Positions 8,409-16,013 of a stretch of DNA of 64,000 bases are shown in pieces. Position numbers and translations under genes: made by a program. The notes beneath the pieces are model-generated. The model had not been told where the DNA came from. It saw only the letters and a program-made list of their open reading frames with translations, and searched no databases. Position 1 is the stretch's first letter, and each line of letters begins with the position of its first letter. This stretch comes from Catenuloplanes atrovinosus (lineage in GTDB: Bacteria > Actinomycetota > Actinomycetes > Mycobacteriales > Micromonosporaceae). The DNA lies in NCBI RefSeq assembly GCF_031458235.1, contig NZ_JAVDYB010000001.1, positions 4,051,001-4,115,000 of the forward strand, written 5' to 3'.

Positions 8409-8971
8409 CCGGTCTCGTCCGCGGGGCCTCGCCGGTCGACGGCGAGGCCCTCCGGCGTGTAGAGCCCGTCCGCCACGGCCCGGACCAGCAGGTCCGCCTT
8501 TGTCGGCAGGTGGTGGCCCAGGTCCGCGTACTTCTGCCGGATGCGCTTGATGTACATCTCCACGGTGTGCGGCGAGATGCCCATCCGGCGCGCCACCGAC
8601 GCCTTGGTCAGCGACCCGAGCCACCAGCACAGCGCCGCGTGTTCGCGCGCGGACAGGTGCGGGACGGTTCTGGCGGCCGTGCCCCGCCCGTGTGGCACGG
8701 CCTCCAGCACCTCGGCGATCAGCTCCCGGCGATCACTGTCCACCGTGAACACGACCACCGGGCGGTCGTGCAGGCCGAGCACGCACGCGCCGGAGTCGCA
8801 CACCAGCACGTCCGGGTCGTCGGCCGCCTCGACCACCACCAGCCGCGGATCCTGCCGCAGCCACGACCGCACCCCTTCCGCCACGACCGGCCGCATCCCG
8901 GCCACGCTCACGCGGATCGTCTCCACATCCATGACCATCAAGCGTGGGTACGCGGGTGAGCGGCCGGTCAT
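8396..8971 (-). CDS. LuxR-type regulator with degenerate receiver
   Basis: 191 aa at most. The C-terminal half (about 105-180) is a LuxR/NarL helix-turn-helix (LSAREHAALCWWL, KASVARRMGISPHTVEMYIKRI). The N-terminal half resembles a response-regulator receiver (VSVAGMRPVVAEGVRSWL) but lacks the acidic pocket, the phospho-acceptor in a typical DhxMP context and the conserved Lys, so phosphorylation control looks lost. The DNA-binding half is clearly related to that of the response regulator at 47761-48402 (shared LS-REH, VARR, KYA, PTKA pattern). The start may be ATG 8938 or 8932 instead; no site has a good Shine-Dalgarno sequence. It overlaps the GH16 3' end by 13 bases. Confidence 0.75.
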   Translation of the reverse strand: MTGRSPAYPRLMVMDVETIRVSVAGMRPVVAEGVRSWLRQDPRLVVVEAADDPDVLVCDSGACVLGLHDRPVVVFTVDSDRRELIAEVLEAVPHGRGTAARTVPHLSAREHAALCWWLGSLTKASVARRMGISPHTVEMYIKRIRQKYADLGHHLPTKADLLVRAVADGLYTPEGLAVDRRGPADETGQSE

Positions 8972-8989
8972 GATCGGGTGATCCCGCGG

Positions 8990-9358
8990 TCAGCAGGACA
9001 CGCAGGCGAACCTGAACGTGGTCGCCCGGAATCCGATGTTGGCCGCGCTGTTCCTGGTCACCGGCTTGGCCCGGCCGGTGCAGCCGGCCGACTCGAAGAA
9101 GTAGCCCTCGATGGTGCTGTTGTTGCGGTACGACTGGTACGGGCCGAAGTTGAAGCCGCGGCAGCTGCCGAGTGCGCCCGCCGGCAGGCTGTACACCCCG
9201 CCGGACTCCCCGGCGCCCTGGTACATGCAGAACGTGTTCGCGGGACAGGGGGCCGCCGCGCTCGCGAGAGCCGGGGCCGGTGCGACCAGGGCGGCCGACG
9301 CGACGGCCGCCCCCAATACCGCTGTGACGGCCATCCGCCGTCGATTCGTGGTTGTCAT
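8990..9358 (-). CDS. Secreted peptidase inhibitor family I36-like protein
   Basis: 122 aa. The signal peptide is at about 1-33 (MTTTNRRRMAVTAVLG to ALASAAA). The mature part of about 88 residues has the I36/beta-gamma-crystallin-like pattern: CPANTFCMYQGAG, GGVYSLPAG, SCRGFNFGPYQSYRNNST, then a C-terminal FACVSC. Four or more cysteines could form disulfides outside the cell. Members related to SMI of Streptomyces inhibit metalloproteases, but many family members are untested, so inhibition is inference. The gene stands alone between the LuxR gene and GH65, both in the same direction. Confidence 0.75.
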   Translation of the reverse strand: MTTTNRRRMAVTAVLGAAVASAALVAPAPALASAAAPCPANTFCMYQGAGESGGVYSLPAGALGSCRGFNFGPYQSYRNNSTIEGYFFESAGCTGRAKPVTRNSAANIGFRATTFRFACVSC

Positions 9359-9429
9359 GGCCCCAGCCTGCGGCGCCCGGTCAGTGCCGGGTGAAGGTCC
9401 GGGTCACATCGGCGCCGGTGAATGATCGG

Positions 9430-11640
9430 TCATCGCGGTGACGGCGGGCGGGGCGACGGTGGCGCGGGCCGGTCCGCCACCGGCGCCAGCGGGAACGTGG
9501 CCGTGTCGCCGTCCGCGACCGTCACCTCCGTACCCTCGTGGTGGAACGTCGTGGCGTCGCCGCTCGCCTCGTAGCACACCTTGCCCGGCGTGACCGTCAC
9601 GGTCAGCCGTGCCCGCCGCCAGCGCACCCGGAACCGCAGCCGGGTCAGCCCCGGTGGCAGCCGCGGCGCGAAGGACAGCCGCCCGCCGGAGTCACGCAGC
9701 CCGCCGAAGCCCATCACCAGCGCCATCCACGCGCCCGCGCACGCGGCGATGTGCAGCCCGTCGCCGCCGGACTCGCCGCCGCCGCGCAGATCGAGCAGCG
9801 CGGCCTCGGCCAGGTACGCGTGCGCCAGCGACAGGTGCCCGACCTCGGCCGCGAGCACCGCCTGCACCGGCGCGGAGAGCGAGGAGTCCCGTACCGTCCG
9901 GGCCTCGTAGTAGTCGAAGTTCCGCCGCTTCTGCTCGGCCGTGAACGCGTCGCCGCGCATCAGCATGGCCAGCACCAGGTCCGCCTGCTTGACCACCTGG
10001 CGGCGGTAGAGGTTGAGGTACGGATGGTGCAGCATCAGCGGGAACCGGTCGCCCGGGAACGTCCACTCCTCCAGCCGGGTGAACCCGGCCGCCTGCTCGT
10101 GCACGCCGTGCCGCTCGTCGAACGGGATCGCGATCCGGTCGGCGATCTCCAGCGAGTGCTCGTCGAGCGCGGCGGCGCGCAGGTTCTGCTGCGCCATCAG
10201 GTTGGTGTAGACGTTGTCGTCCATCAGCGCGCTGTACTCGTCCGGCCCGGTGACGCCCGAGACGTGCGCCACGCCGTCCGCGTCCAGGTGGGACACGCTG
10301 ATCCACAGCCGCGCGGTCTCGTCGATCAGCTCGCGGCCGGCCTCGCGCATGAACGTCTCGTCGCCGGTGGCCGCGTGGTAGCGCAGCACCGCGCCCGCGA
10401 TGTCCGCGTTCACGTGCAGCCCCGCGGTGCCGGCCGGCCAGTAGCCGGAGCACTCCGGCCCGGTGATCGTCCGCCAGGCGAACGCGGCGCCGTCCAGGCC
10501 CAGCTCGCGGGCGCGGTCGCGGGCGTGGTCGAGCGTGTGGTGGCGCCAGCGCAGCGCGCGCTCCGCGTACTCCGGGTGGGTGTAGGTGAGCACCGGGAGC
10601 ACGTAGATCTCGGTGTCCCAGAGCGTGTGGCCGTCGTACCCGTTGCCGGTCAGGCCCTTCGCCGGCACCGGGCCCGGCACGGACAGCGCACCGGCCTGCA
10701 GCACGTGGAACAGCCCGAACCGGACCGCCTGCTGCACCTCCGGGTCGCCGTCGATCTCCACGTCCGCGCCGGACCAGAACTCCGCCAGGACCCGGCACTG
10801 CTCGTCCGCGAGCGCGTCGAAGCCGGCGGAGGCCGCCGCGTCCCGCTCCCGCAGCGCGGCGCCGCGGACGTCCTCGCCGCCGTCCCACCGGTACGCCACC
10901 ATCTTGTCGAAGCGCAGCTCGCCGTGGCCCTCCGCGGTCCACCGGAGCAGGTCCGGCTCCGCCTGGGCCGTGCCGTCCGCGCCGGTGTGCGCGACCGCGG
11001 CGGCCACCGTGATCCCGGAGCGGCGGGTGCGGTGGACCAGCACGTCGCGGTCGTGCGCGACCGGCTCGAACGGCGCCCGGATCACCGCGCTGGCCCGCGG
11101 ATCGTCGCGCGCCTCCGGCGGCTCCTCGTTGACGCGCAGGTCGGACTCGACCCGCAGCGGTGCGTCCGCGCGCACGGTCCAGCGGAACGCCGCGACGGAC
11201 GGCCGCGCGAACGACACCAGCCGCTCGCTGCGCAACCACACGTCCACGCCGGCCGGGGAGGTCCACTCGACCTCCCGGACCAGCGTGCCGCGCCGCAGGT
11301 CGAGCACGCGCTCGTGGCGGCGCACGGTGCCGGTCCGCACGTCGAACCGCTCACCGCCGACGGTCAGCGTGACCGGCTTCGCGTTCGGCGCGTCCACCAC
11401 GGTCTGGGTGCGCTCCGGGAACGCGTACCCAGCCTCGGGATAGCTGACGTCGCGCTCCTCGTACAGCGAGTTGAGGTAGGTGCCGGGCATGCCGCACAGC
11501 TCCGGCTCGTCCAGGTTGCCGCGCAGCCCGATGTGGCCGTTGGCCAGCGCGAACACGGACTCACGCTGGCGCAGCTCGTCGTCCTCCGGCACGCCGGTCT
11601 CCCGGATCGCCCACGGCTCGGCCGCCCCGATCTCAGACAT
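9430..11640 (-). CDS. Family 65 glycoside hydrolase (maltose/kojibiose/trehalose phosphorylase type)
   Basis: 736 aa cytoplasmic enzyme, no signal peptide. GH65 members cleave alpha-glucosidic disaccharides with phosphate, giving beta-glucose 1-phosphate. The N-terminal beta-sandwich begins with FALANGHIGLRGNLDEPE. The (alpha/alpha)6 barrel carries WDTEIYVLPVL and VTGPDEYSALMDDNVYTN; the Glu of GPDEY (about residue 468) is the catalytic acid in the family. The C-terminal beta-sheet domain ends in VTPGKVCYEASG. ATG 11640 is preferred because GGAG lies 7 bases upstream; an in-frame GTG two codons earlier has no spacing for it. No beta-phosphoglucomutase gene is adjacent, so the specific disaccharide is open. 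Confidence 0.9.
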   Translation of the reverse strand: MSEIGAAEPWAIRETGVPEDDELRQRESVFALANGHIGLRGNLDEPELCGMPGTYLNSLYEERDVSYPEAGYAFPERTQTVVDAPNAKPVTLTVGGERFDVRTGTVRRHERVLDLRRGTLVREVEWTSPAGVDVWLRSERLVSFARPSVAAFRWTVRADAPLRVESDLRVNEEPPEARDDPRASAVIRAPFEPVAHDRDVLVHRTRRSGITVAAAVAHTGADGTAQAEPDLLRWTAEGHGELRFDKMVAYRWDGGEDVRGAALRERDAAASAGFDALADEQCRVLAEFWSGADVEIDGDPEVQQAVRFGLFHVLQAGALSVPGPVPAKGLTGNGYDGHTLWDTEIYVLPVLTYTHPEYAERALRWRHHTLDHARDRARELGLDGAAFAWRTITGPECSGYWPAGTAGLHVNADIAGAVLRYHAATGDETFMREAGRELIDETARLWISVSHLDADGVAHVSGVTGPDEYSALMDDNVYTNLMAQQNLRAAALDEHSLEIADRIAIPFDERHGVHEQAAGFTRLEEWTFPGDRFPLMLHHPYLNLYRRQVVKQADLVLAMLMRGDAFTAEQKRRNFDYYEARTVRDSSLSAPVQAVLAAEVGHLSLAHAYLAEAALLDLRGGGESGGDGLHIAACAGAWMALVMGFGGLRDSGGRLSFAPRLPPGLTRLRFRVRWRRARLTVTVTPGKVCYEASGDATTFHHEGTEVTVADGDTATFPLAPVADRPAPPSPRPPSPR

Positions 11641-11733
11641 GGGCACGCTCCGGGCGGGGGTGTCGGGATATCAGCATGCGTTTCCCCTTACCCAGGTGCG
11701 ACCCTCCGATCAACGCGGCGCGCGTGATCTCGC

Positions 11734-13467
11734 TCAACCGGTGCCCGGCCGGCCGGCGAGCGCGTCGCCGTGCCAGTCGCCGTGCCAGGAGTGCCAGAGC
11801 TCCGCGTACGGGCCGCCGGCGGCCAGCAGGTCGTGGTGCGTGCCCAGCTCGATGATCCGCCCGGCGTGCATGACCGCGACCCGGTCCGCGTCGTGCGCGG
11901 TCTGCAGGCGGTGGGCGACCGCGATGACCGTGCGCTCGTGCAGCACGGCGGCGAGCGCGCGCTCCGCGGTGCGGGCCGCGGTCGGGTCGAGCAGCGCGGT
12001 GGCCTCGTCCAGGATGACCGTGTGCGGGTCGGCCAGCAGCACCCGGGCCAGCGCGAGCTGCTGCGCCCGCGCGCCGTCCAGCGGCTCCGCGCCGAGGTCA
12101 CGGTCCAGGTCGCCGGCCCAGTCCGCGCCGACCGTGCGCAGCGCGCGGCGCAGTTCCTCGTCCGGCGCGGGGCTCATCAGGTTGGCGCGCAGCGTGTCAC
12201 GGAAGACGTGGTGCTCCTGGGTGACCAGCACGACCTGGCGGCGCAGCAGGTCCGGGGGCAGGTCGGCGATGGGCACGCCGCCGACCGTGACGGTGCCGGC
12301 CGTGGGGCGGTCGACGCCGGCGATCAGGCGGCCGAGCGTGGACTTGCCCGCGCCGGAGAGCCCGACCACGGCCAGGCGCTCGCCGGGGCGCACCGTGAGG
12401 TCGACGTCGTGCAGCACGTCCGGGCCGGTGCCGTAGGCGTACCGGACGCCGGCGATCTCGATCCGGTCGCCGTCCGGCGCACGCGCCGCCACCGCGGGCC
12501 GCGTCGGGATGGTGGCCACGCCCTCGATCCGGGCGAACGCGGCGGCGCTGCTCTGCACCTGTTCGATGTAGATCAGGATGGTGTCCAGCGGGCCGACCAG
12601 CTGCCGCAGGTAGAGCACGGCGGCCGCGACCGTGCCGAGCGTGACCCGGCCGTTCGCGTAGAGCAGGCCGCCGAGCAACAGCACCAGTACCGCCGGGACC
12701 TCGTAGATGGTCTCCACCGACGGGTAGAAGACGCTGCGCAGCGCCAGCGAGGCCTCCCGGGTGCGGCGGGTCTCCGTCATCGCGGCCTGCCCGGCGTCGA
12801 GCCGGCGGCGGTGCAGCCCGAACGCCTCCACCGTGCGCGCACCGGTCGTGGTCGCGGCCAGCTCCTCCGCGAGCAGCGAGTTCGCCTGCCCCTCGGCCAG
12901 GTAGACGGCGCGGGCGCGGCGCAGGTAGTAGCGGGTGACGAACCAGATGCCGGAGAGGCCGAGCACGCCGCTGACGCCGAGCAGCGGGTCGAGCACGACC
13001 ACGGCCGCGACCAGGAACACCACCTGCACCGCGCCGACGAAGACGCCGGGCAGCACGTCGCGCAGCGTGGTGGCGACCGTGTCCACGTCGGTCGTGCCGC
13101 GCGCGACCAGGTCGCCGGTGGGCACCCGCTCCGCGACCGCGGCGGGCAGGCCGAGCACCCGGTGCAGGAACGTCTCCCGGATGCGCGCGGCCGTGCGCTC
13201 GCCGAACCGGTACGCGGTGCCCAGCGCGTACCGGCTGATCAGCGTCTGCGCGACCGCGCAGCCGACCACCGCGAGCGTGAGCCGGTCCACGTCCGCGACG
13301 CCGCCGCCCGCGGCGACCGTGTCGATGACGCGGCCGAGCAGGAACGGCGCGCCGAGCCCGGCGACCGCGGCGAGCGAGCCGAGCGCCAGCATCAGCGCCA
13401 CCGTCCGCCGGTCGGCCGCGATCAGCCGGGCCGCCGCGCGGAGCACGTGCCGCTGGTCCGCGATCAC
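11734..13467 (-). CDS. ABC exporter half-transporter with intact ATP site but degenerate signature
   Basis: 577 aa, type IV (MsbA-like) fusion of a six-helix membrane domain (1-310) and an ATPase domain (about 335-577). Walker A is intact (GLSGAGKST, Lys375), Walker B is intact (VILDEATALLD) and the H-loop His is present (VIAVAHRL). The ABC signature, normally LSGGQ, is replaced by LDGARAQ near residue 463. The GTG start overlaps the stop of the upstream half-transporter (GTGA), so the two are coupled and surely form a heterodimer. The substrate is unknown; such pairs export drugs, peptides or lipids. Confidence 0.9.
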   Translation of the reverse strand: MIADQRHVLRAAARLIAADRRTVALMLALGSLAAVAGLGAPFLLGRVIDTVAAGGGVADVDRLTLAVVGCAVAQTLISRYALGTAYRFGERTAARIRETFLHRVLGLPAAVAERVPTGDLVARGTTDVDTVATTLRDVLPGVFVGAVQVVFLVAAVVVLDPLLGVSGVLGLSGIWFVTRYYLRRARAVYLAEGQANSLLAEELAATTTGARTVEAFGLHRRRLDAGQAAMTETRRTREASLALRSVFYPSVETIYEVPAVLVLLLGGLLYANGRVTLGTVAAAVLYLRQLVGPLDTILIYIEQVQSSAAAFARIEGVATIPTRPAVAARAPDGDRIEIAGVRYAYGTGPDVLHDVDLTVRPGERLAVVGLSGAGKSTLGRLIAGVDRPTAGTVTVGGVPIADLPPDLLRRQVVLVTQEHHVFRDTLRANLMSPAPDEELRRALRTVGADWAGDLDRDLGAEPLDGARAQQLALARVLLADPHTVILDEATALLDPTAARTAERALAAVLHERTVIAVAHRLQTAHDADRVAVMHAGRIIELGTHHDLLAAGGPYAELWHSWHGDWHGDALAGRPGTG

Positions 13468-15122
13468 GCCGGGTCCCCGAACGCGCGGGTGACCAGCGCG
13501 CGGTAGCCGGGCGAGGACGCCAGCAGCGCGCGATGCGTGCCGGACCCGGCAACCCGGCCGTCGACCAGGTAGAACACGGTGTCGGCGCGGTCCAGCAGGG
13601 CCGGCGAGGTGGTCGCCACGACCGTGCCGCGGCCGGACCGCGCGGCGGTCAGCCGCTTCGCGATCGCGGCCTCGGTGTGCGCGTCCACGGCCGAGGTGGG
13701 CTCCACCGCGAGCAGCGTCTCCGGGTCGGCGTACAGCGCGCGGGCCAGCCGTACCCGCTGACGCTGGCCGCCGGAGAGGTTGCGCCCGCCCCAGTCGACC
13801 GGCCGGCCGGGGTCCTCGCCCACGTCGTGCGCCACGGCCGCGGTGATCGCGTCCCGTACCCGCCGGTCGTCCGGGTCGTACCGGCCGGCGATCACGTCGC
13901 GCAGCGCGCCCGCGAAGATCGCGGCGTCGTTCTCCGCGACCAGGATCCGATCTCGCACCTCGACCCGGTCCACACCGGACAGCGGCGCGCCGCCCCAGGT
14001 GACGTGCGACGGCGCGTACCGTCCGAGCCGGTCGATGATCTCGGCGGCGTCCGCGGGGCGGGAGCCGGCCAGCGCGGTCAGCCGCCCGGGCTCCGCGGTG
14101 ACGCCGGAGTCCGGATCGTGCAGCGGCGCCGGGCCGGCCGGTCCGGGCACGCCGGCCGGGTCCTCCACCGGCAGGCGCAGGAACGTGACCACCCGGCGCG
14201 CCGCGACCACGCCGTGCGTGAGATCCCGGCCGCAGAGGATCAGGATCTCGACCGGGATGCCGAGCATCGCGGTGTAGCCGTAGACCGCGACCAGTTGCCC
14301 GGGCGTGAGGTCACCGGCGACCGCGATCCGCGCGGCCAGCCAGATCACCACCGCGAGGAACACCACCGGCAGGCCGCCGCCGAGCGCGCCGATCCAGCTC
14401 GACGGCACGCCGACCCGGTAGCCCTGGTCGCGCAGGCGGGCGGAGTCCTCGTCGTACCGTCGCCGGTGGGTGTCCTTGCCGCCGAGTCCGTTGAGGACGC
14501 GCAGGCCGCCGACGATGTCGGTGAGCCGGGTGTTCAGCTCGCCCTGCCGTTCCCGGTAGCGGCCGCCGGCCTCGCGGGTGCGGGTCAGCAGCGGCACGAT
14601 CAGCAGCGCCAGCATCGGTACGCCGGCCAGCACGACCGCCGCGAGCAGCGGCGACATCCGGTACAGCAGCATCGCGATCACCAGGCAGGCCAGGGTGGAC
14701 GCCACGCCGACGCCGGCCACGTTCAGCGCCCGGCCGATCGCCCACACGTCGGAGATGCCGATCGTGACCACCTCGCCCGCGGTGATCCGGCGGGGCAGCG
14801 CGGCGCCGAGCCGGACCGACTGCCGCAGCACCAGGTCCGCGGTCTCCAGCGCCGCGGCCATCCGCATCCGGGTCATGGTGCGGTGCCGCATGATGCCGAG
14901 CCCGGCGCTGAGCACGCCGACCACGAGCAGCACCGCGGCCCAGGTGAACAGCGCGTCCGGGCGGCGCGCCGCGAGCCCGCGGTCGATCGCCTGGGAGATC
15001 AGGTACGGCGTGGCGGCCAGGCTCAGGAACCAGGCGGAGCCGAAGAACGCGCCGAGCGCCACCCGCCACGCCAGCCGGCGCGTGAGCCACCAGAGATATC
15101 GCCAGGGTCCGCGGGTGTCCAC
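13464..15122 (-). CDS. ABC exporter half-transporter with lost Walker A/B and H-loop
   Basis: 552 aa, membrane domain (1-320) plus ATPase domain. The Walker A position reads LAGSRPADA (about 347-355) with no GK[ST], Walker B reads LLAVEPTSAVD with Val in place of the Mg-binding Asp, and the H-loop reads VVATTSPAL with Thr for His. The signature LSGGQRQR is perfect. Combined with the partner gene's pattern, one composite ATP site is fully canonical and the other has lost every motif. It starts with GTG at 15122 (GTG GAC ACC), and GGAAGGATGCGT lies just upstream. Substrate unknown. Confidence 0.9.
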   Translation of the reverse strand: MDTRGPWRYLWWLTRRLAWRVALGAFFGSAWFLSLAATPYLISQAIDRGLAARRPDALFTWAAVLLVVGVLSAGLGIMRHRTMTRMRMAAALETADLVLRQSVRLGAALPRRITAGEVVTIGISDVWAIGRALNVAGVGVASTLACLVIAMLLYRMSPLLAAVVLAGVPMLALLIVPLLTRTREAGGRYRERQGELNTRLTDIVGGLRVLNGLGGKDTHRRRYDEDSARLRDQGYRVGVPSSWIGALGGGLPVVFLAVVIWLAARIAVAGDLTPGQLVAVYGYTAMLGIPVEILILCGRDLTHGVVAARRVVTFLRLPVEDPAGVPGPAGPAPLHDPDSGVTAEPGRLTALAGSRPADAAEIIDRLGRYAPSHVTWGGAPLSGVDRVEVRDRILVAENDAAIFAGALRDVIAGRYDPDDRRVRDAITAAVAHDVGEDPGRPVDWGGRNLSGGQRQRVRLARALYADPETLLAVEPTSAVDAHTEAAIAKRLTAARSGRGTVVATTSPALLDRADTVFYLVDGRVAGSGTHRALLASSPGYRALVTRAFGDPA

Positions 15123-15179
15123 CCACGCATCCTTCCGTACCGCTCCGGCCCGGTCCTCCCATTTACCGGATGCGATGCG

Positions 15180-16013
15180 TCACGCCCGGGCCATCAGCGG
15201 CCGGGCCAGCGCGGCGAACTCCGCCGGACGTTCCAGCTGTGGCATGTGGCCGGTGCCGGGGAACAGATGCGACTCCGCGTGCGGCAGCGCGGCGCACGCG
15301 GCCGTCAGGTGCGCGGCCGGCAGGATCAGGTCGCGCTCGCCCCAGACGATCAGCGTGGGCCGCGGGGTACGGGCCACGCGCGCCAGCAGCTCCGACCGCC
15401 ACGGCGCCGCGATCCCCCGGAACCCGCCCAACTCCCGCGCGATCTCCAGGTACACCGCGGCGAAGTCCGGCTGCCGGGCGATCCGCACGGCCGTGGCCAC
15501 GCGCTCGTCGGTGACCAGCGACCGGTCCGCGAAGATGGCGCGCTCGGCGCGGCGGGCGAACCGGGGCCGGAGGCCGCCGAGCATGCGGCGGCCGAGCCCG
15601 GGCACGGCCAGCAGCCGCATCGCGAACGTGACCTCGCTGCCGAATCCGGCGCTGTTGACCAGCGTCAGCGTCCGGACCCGGTCGGGGTCGCCGGTCAGCA
15701 TGCGCATGGCGACGGCGCCGCCCAGCGAGTTGCCCATCAGGTGGATCGGCCGGGTCTCGCCGAGCGCGTCCAGCACGGCCCACACGCCGCCGGCCAGCGA
15801 GCCGAGCGTGACCGGCTCCGGCAGCCGGCGGGACAACCCGAAGCCGGGCAGATCCATGCTGATCACCCGGTACGCGTCGTCGAGCAGCGGATGCTGCGGC
15901 GACCAGTCCTCCAGGCTGCGGCCGATGCCGTGCAGCAGCACCACCGGCGGCGCGTCCGGCGCGCCGGTGGCGTGGTACCGGATCCGGCTCCCGCGCACCT
16001 CCACCCACCTCAT
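15180..16013 (-). CDS. Alpha/beta hydrolase of the BVMO operon, probable esterase
   Basis: 277 aa cytoplasmic hydrolase. The oxyanion-hole motif HGIG is at 28-31, the nucleophile elbow GNSLGG places Ser96, the acid is Asp228 (WGERDLI) and the base His256 (GTGHMPQ). It is the last gene of a tightly coupled operon, its ATG overlapping the stop of the BVMO-SDR fusion (ATGA). In that context the likely job is to hydrolyse the ester or lactone made by the Baeyer-Villiger step; that role is inferred from the order of genes, not from the sequence of the enzyme. Confidence 0.85.
   Translation of the reverse strand: MRWVEVRGSRIRYHATGAPDAPPVVLLHGIGRSLEDWSPQHPLLDDAYRVISMDLPGFGLSRRLPEPVTLGSLAGGVWAVLDALGETRPIHLMGNSLGGAVAMRMLTGDPDRVRTLTLVNSAGFGSEVTFAMRLLAVPGLGRRMLGGLRPRFARRAERAIFADRSLVTDERVATAVRIARQPDFAAVYLEIARELGGFRGIAAPWRSELLARVARTPRPTLIVWGERDLILPAAHLTAACAALPHAESHLFPGTGHMPQLERPAEFAALARPLMARA

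Noticed and set aside
9538-11727. Long + strand open frame opposite the GH65 gene
   Set aside because: Same reason: shadow of a real gene in a GC-rich genome.
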